Assembly: GCA_947846985.1 (NCBI GenBank)
Contig: CANTUZ010000008.1
Span: 36,536,817-36,600,816, forward strand
Length of the DNA stretch: 64,000 nt
Direction: 5' to 3'
From: Fratercula arctica
Taxonomy: Eukaryota; Chordata; Aves; Charadriiformes; Alcidae
Part shown: positions 59,401 to 64,000 of the stretch, one piece after another
Numbering within the stretch: the first letter of the stretch is position 1
How the letters are laid out: each line of letters begins with the position of its first letter
Notes under the pieces: model-generated
Seen by the model: the letters and a program-made list of their open reading frames with translations, nothing else
The model's database searches: none
Told to the model about the DNA's origin: nothing
Made by a program: the position numbers and the translations under genes

Positions 59401-60408
59401 CAGCTAATTTATTAATGTATTGAGTCACAGTTTTGGATTGTTTTTTTCCTGAAACAAAAAAAGCAATTTTACCAGGTCTTATCAGGGTTGCTTAACTTCT
59501 TCTAAGATGCTAGATGCATCCTTTTTTTTTTTTTTTTTATACTACTTTTGACTATTCCAGTAGCATCTGAAGAAACCAGCAAGTGACCTGAAAGAAAGCA
59601 GCATTGACTTGAGAAGGGACTTTGCTGCTTTATTAACCCAGACACACTCAGGTGGAAGATTAATTTATTTCAGAATGAAGAAACTACAGCTTTCCAGGTT
59701 GATCTACAGTTGGAATGAAGTCAAAGGGATTCCTTTCAAGAGTCGACTTAAAGTGCCACTACAAAACTCAGGTCTTTATTTCTACATCTTTCTTCCCAGC
59801 TGCTCCTCTGCAGCAGCATGCACAGCTACTTAGGGACTCATCTGCCTGCTGCCTCTGAAGCTCACTGTCTCTCTCGCCTGTTGATCAACTTCTGCCAGCT
59901 GATAGAGAGTGGGAGTGGTTGGCTACTTGCGGTGGGGGCTTCATTCCGTTCCTGCCAAAACCTTTAGCGTGCTGAAGTGATTTAGCTATTTGAATTTGGC
60001 CATAAAATTGGCAGACAGTTTTCAAGGTGTAAATAGTTGCCCGAGTGACAATTTCACCTTTCATCTGCTGGTATCTTGTGAGGCTTTGGTCTAACATCTG
60101 TTAGGTAAAACCCTCTAAACCCCCAAACAAACAAAAAAAGAAAATGGAGTATTTACAGTTGTACTTGCAGGGATGGTTGTTTCAATGTTTTAATACTTCT
60201 GGTGAGGTAGTGCAGAATGCTACTTAAAGCATAGCTTTCTTCTGGCATCTAGAACTTTATAAAAACTTTTGGCTGTTTTTCAGTATTACACAACTTAGTT
60301 TTTTCTCTTTGTTTTTAAGTTCCATTTTTTAACCTTATCAATTTTACTTTCAGTTATGCAGTTTTTCCTTCTAAGGCATTCTTTGTACCAAACTTTTGAG
60401 AGAAGGGT

Positions 60409-60414
60409 ATGGTG
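60409..60414. repeat. Left target-site duplication of the solo LTR
   Basis: ATGGTG directly precedes the LTR, and the same six bases directly follow it at 61009-61014. Confidence 0.85.
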
Positions 60415-61008
60415 TGTCGTGATTTAGCCCCAGCTGGCAACTGAGCACCATGCAGCCACTCATTCACTTCCTCCCACACCAGGATGGGAGAATCAGAAGG
60501 GTAAAAGTGAGAAAACCCGTGGGTTGAGATAAAGGCAATTTAATAAGAAAGCAAAAGCTGTGCACACAAGCAAAGCAAAACAAGGAATTCATTCACTGCT
60601 TCCCATGGGCAGGCAGGTGTTCAGCCATCCCCAGGAGAGCAGGGCTCCATCCCGCGTAAGGGTTACTCGGGAAGACAAACACCATAACTCCGAACATCCC
60701 CCCTTCTTTCTTCCTCCTCAGCTTTATATACTTTATATATACTTTTGTATGGCGTCTTGCCGTATGCTATGGAATATCCCTTTGGTCAGTTGGGGTCAGC
60801 TGTCCTGGCTGTGTCTCCTCCCAGCTTCTGTGGTGCTCCCCACCTTCTTGTCAGCAGACCAGTAGGAGAAGCTGAAAAGTTCTTGACTACTTAGCAACAA
60901 CTAAAATACTAATATGTTATCAACACTATTCTCATCCTAAATCCAAAACGAAGCACTATACCAGCTGGTAATATGAAAATTAACTCTATCTTGGCCAAAG
61001 CCAGGACA
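60415..61008 (-). mobile_element. Solo LTR of an avian endogenous retrovirus, antisense to SP3
   Basis: The 594-bp element has TGTCGTG at its left end and CCAGGACA at its right end. It therefore has TG...CA termini on either strand (TGTCCTGG...CACGACA on the -). Orientation is - because, read that way, a TATATAAAG box (about 60724-60737) precedes an ATTAAA poly(A) signal (complement at about 60539-60544) and the element then runs to its 3' end. I recall this as a common avian LTR, judged by its 'TTTATCTCAACCCACGGGTTTT' type block (complement at about 60510-60535). A perfect 6-bp duplication, ATGGTG, flanks it. Six bases is the usual size for class II (ERVK-like) integration. No gag, pol or env is present, which fits LTR-LTR recombination after insertion. 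Confidence 0.9.
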
Positions 61009-61014
61009 ATGGTG
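61009..61014. repeat. Right target-site duplication of the solo LTR
   Basis: ATGGTG is identical to 60409-60414, which confirms the boundaries of the insertion. Confidence 0.85.
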
Positions 61015-64000
61015 TTATTATGAAATTGAATTTAAAAAAGTCATATGAAATGCAGGAAGTAAATCAAAGCAATGATCTTAAGTAAATATTTTTACCTGGC
61101 AACATGTGCTTTGGGCTATCCCACTTACATTTGAGGCATTTAGTTTTCATGTTATGAAGTCAAAATAGTTAAAAAAAAATTCCCCGCTGTTGTATTTTTT
61201 ATATGAAAAATTAAATTGGGAACTCTGACAAATTGAAGTTAGTGCAGGAATTAGAGCTATTTATGTATTTATGTGTTCAACATGCTTAAATTACAGTCCT
61301 TATTTTCTCATCATTTTCAAAGGAAATTAATGAATTGTGGAAGAATTGTATGTGTTTCCTGATCTTCCTTGTGACAGCATATAGTAAATTACCTCACTTC
61401 AAGTGTAAGAAAGTTTGCATAACTTCAGTTAGTCTGATTATTTTATTTTCAATGCAGTATCTACTGCTGTGGAGTAGATTTGCATTTTTTCTTCAAATTC
61501 CAGAAAAGATTGAATTGTTGCATCCTTCCTCTGTGTCGTGTACTTCATGTGCTTCTCTGTGTTCCAGAACAGCTCAGAGTGCAGCCCGTGGTGGTGAGGT
61601 GAAACTTCGTTGTAGGTGTGTAGCTCTTGAGTGAATATTCTGTCATGAATGCTGAGTGTCCGGTGATGTAACTTAGATTTTCAAGGTTAAGGAGGTTAGG
61701 CTGAGTTACCTTAGGCTCAGATATCCTCAGGGCGTTCACAAAAGAATATATTACCCTGTTGCAGGTACTCATTCCTTTTTCATTTTTCAAATACCCTTTT
61801 TACAAGATACTCCTGAAGCAAAAGGAGAACTGACTTGCACCTGTTGGGATGTATGGCAAGTATCCATGAAGTGAAAGAGGCAAGGGATTTTATTTCCAGT
61901 ACCGCTTCAGCTTAAAAAGAAGGCTGGAAACTCATCTTCCCTCTTTTTGCAGTCTCAGCACTTCAGGTCCATTGTTTCAGGTTCTGTGCAGTTTTCTTGC
62001 CTTTTGAACGTGCTGGCAGGATCACATGCTGTGGTTGTGATCTCTCAAGCTAACTTGTCGGTGCATCTGGCTCATAAAAAGCATCTGAAGTTTCTACCAA
62101 GGACAACGGTGGTCTTTTCATAATGCCAGGAATGCTCACCAGGATCCTGGTTGTGATTACCCTCTTGAAGATAAGGCTGGGTTGTAGATGGGTCGCTGTC
62201 TTTCACTGCTTGTAGAAGACACATTTTTTCAAAAGGTAGCCGTTTTTAAGGACAAAAGGGTGAAAATACACATTGTCAGTGACATGTCCTCATTATTTAT
62301 CATACAGAAATGATAGGTCTCAATCTGCATTTAAACTTCATTCCATGTATTAATGGAATAATAATTAATCCATGTATTCCGTGTGTGCTTTTTACTTCAT
62401 TTTTCTTAATCAAAATGTTTTACTGTATCCTAATAAGTCACTTGCTGTGCAGAACTCTCAAGTATATTGTCATCATTGATTTAAAAAAAAATTACTTTTG
62501 AATATAATTGTTCCCATAATCCTATTTTGAGAGGCGTTAAATCTTTCTGTGTTTCTTTGAGTCTTTGTTTACCATTCTTCAGTGTTATCACAGTGCTAGC
62601 TTTTTTCTAACCCACTGGAGCATTCATATGGTCCCAGGCTTGCAGCATTAAAACTGTGGAGAGCTCTTCAGCCTTCTCTTAAAATTATTGAATGAAAATG
62701 ATCCTAATCTGTTGATTTATTGTTTAATTCAGTAGCTGTTTTTACACCTTCCTGACTTACTGTCAGTGGGAAGCTTTTCGTTCTCATATAGCGATAGGAC
62801 CATTATTTGGTTTTATCTAAATACAGAACAGAAATGGTTATTGAACAGTTCCGCCTTCCTGAATTACTGCTGTCAGTTCTGTTGTTTGACCCTAGCAGCA
62901 GTCTAATACTCTTTTACGTAGGAATACTTAACCTAGCTGGTCACAGAATTCTCTGTGTCCTCCTGCTTTCGTTACCTATTCCTGCAGTTCCTGGCTGCTT
63001 CTACGTCGAGCATGATCAACTCTTCTTCCCCCGTTCTAGTTACCCCCACTTATATTTTCGACTATGGGAGAAAAGGAAAAAAAAAAAGGGCATGCTGCAG
63101 CAGGCATTACTGTCCATAACAATCCAAACTTTTGAGAATTTGTAGACAACACATCTCAAAGAACTGCAGTTACTGTAGGGTAAGTAACTGTTCTTTGATG
63201 CCTAATGTGTGTTGTGGTAGTACTGACTTAAGTACTTTCATGATTCCAATTTTTAAATAATCGGCTTAGAATAATGCATAGGATCACTTGGAAATATAGC
63301 ATGTGGCATTTCTTGCAAGAAAAAAAAATATCTATAGCTCTATTTTTAATCATTTTGCTGGTACTGCTTCAGCACTGTGAAGTCCTGCTCTCAGACTTGT
63401 ACACAGCCGTTGTTTTCCTCAAACTTAAAATCTGATTTAGAGCTATTGAAACTAGGTGACAGTCTTTCTTCTGAGTTGATGTTCACAGGTATTTCAAGAT
63501 GACATTCTGTAGTGTATCTTCTGTTGCCTTGTAATTTATTACATAGTAAAAATGCCTAAGTTCACACGTGAGTTTTGTGGGGCAAGTCAGAGTAGAAATC
63601 ATTAACCTGGTTGAGTTTCCTGTCTGAAAGACTTGCACAGCTGACCAACTAAGTAGGGAGAGTTTAATTTGGATAGTTTAGTTTAGATGGGAATGAACAA
63701 GGACAGTATGTAAGAAATTTGAACATCTTTATTAAAAGCTTCCTCACATCCAGAGATTAAGGCACGATGAGTCAAGGTACTTCAGGGTTGCCCTGTAGAG
63801 AAAACTGAAAACAGAATTAACAAGAGACGGTGCAAAGGAGATGGGAATTCACATCTGTTTTCTCGGGAGGGGTGGGAATAGAAGCATCTATTTGGAAAAA
63901 TAAATTAATGGTCATGACTGATTATAAGAGGTTGAAACTGCAGATGGTCAATTTGTGGTGCTGTGAGGAAACCGGTGTGAAGGTACGTGCAGTCCTGCTG

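Larger units (their letters stand above)
55640..64000 (+). other. SP3: SP3 intron 4 (first 8.4 kb)
   Basis: It starts with GTATTT and continues past the window. I looked for the next exon (IRIKEEEPDPEEWQ, or the zinc fingers) in this stretch and found nothing. It contains a 33-bp CR1 terminus (56409), a T17 (59522) and the solo LTR at 60415-61008. The SP3 frame stays open for 47 codons into the intron, to a TGA at 55780-55782. Confidence 0.85.

Noticed and set aside
55640..64000. Search for the next SP3 exon (SUMO-site segment or zinc fingers)
   Set aside because: No matching coding sequence was seen in this part of the intron. The exons must lie beyond the window.
1..64000. tRNA, rRNA, snRNA genes and CRISPR-like arrays
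   Set aside because: No A/B-box tRNA pattern, conserved small-RNA sequence or regularly spaced direct repeat was recognised. The only regular array is the 44-bp tandem repeat, which has no spacers.

Overview
The window looks like avian nuclear DNA. It has vertebrate split genes with GT-AG introns, a CpG-island promoter, several 5'-truncated CR1 LINE copies of the type that dominates bird genomes, and a solo LTR resembling a family I know from birds. I cannot name the species. Two protein-coding genes are supported, both on the + strand and both partial. OLA1 (Obg-like ATPase 1) contributes its last intron, its terminal coding exon (1912-2013) and its 3'UTR. SP3 (Sp/KLF transcription factor 3) contributes its CpG-island promoter and its first four coding exons (43099-43105, 43445-43569, 43748-43864, 54277-55639). 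The SP3 zinc-finger exons lie beyond the right edge. From memory, the same order and orientation (OLA1 followed by SP3) is found on human 2q31, so this is conserved synteny.

Layout: 1-1911 is OLA1 intron. 1912 to about 2440 is the OLA1 terminal exon and 3'UTR, with tandem poly(A) signals. About 2440-42030 is a 40 kb intergenic interval with no gene I can support. It holds CR1 fragments (7859-8475 on -, 27380-27677 on +, 35410-35706 on +, and a short terminus at 18865), an older LINE-like remnant (5820-6125), a three-copy 44-bp tandem repeat (29143-29275), a T/A fold-back (29707-29763), homopolymer and microsatellite tracts, and several AT-rich, TAATTA-containing stretches that resemble conserved non-coding elements. 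42030-44300 is the SP3 CpG island with promoter, a short upstream ORF, exons 1-3 and a G-rich intron 1. 43865-54276 is SP3 intron 3, with degraded CR1. 54277-55639 is the large glutamine-rich SP3 exon. 55640-64000 is the start of intron 4, with an antisense 594-bp solo LTR flanked by a perfect 6-bp target-site duplication (60415-61008).

The two genes are separate units. OLA1 encodes a cytosolic TRAFAC-class ATPase and SP3 a GC-box-binding transcription factor. The interval may carry cis-regulatory DNA, because the wider region in vertebrates also holds developmental genes (SP9, DLX1/2). I found no convincing new gene system. The most useful leads are the SP3 translational-start architecture, the LTR insertion, the 44-bp repeat, and a few unexplained open or conserved-looking stretches.
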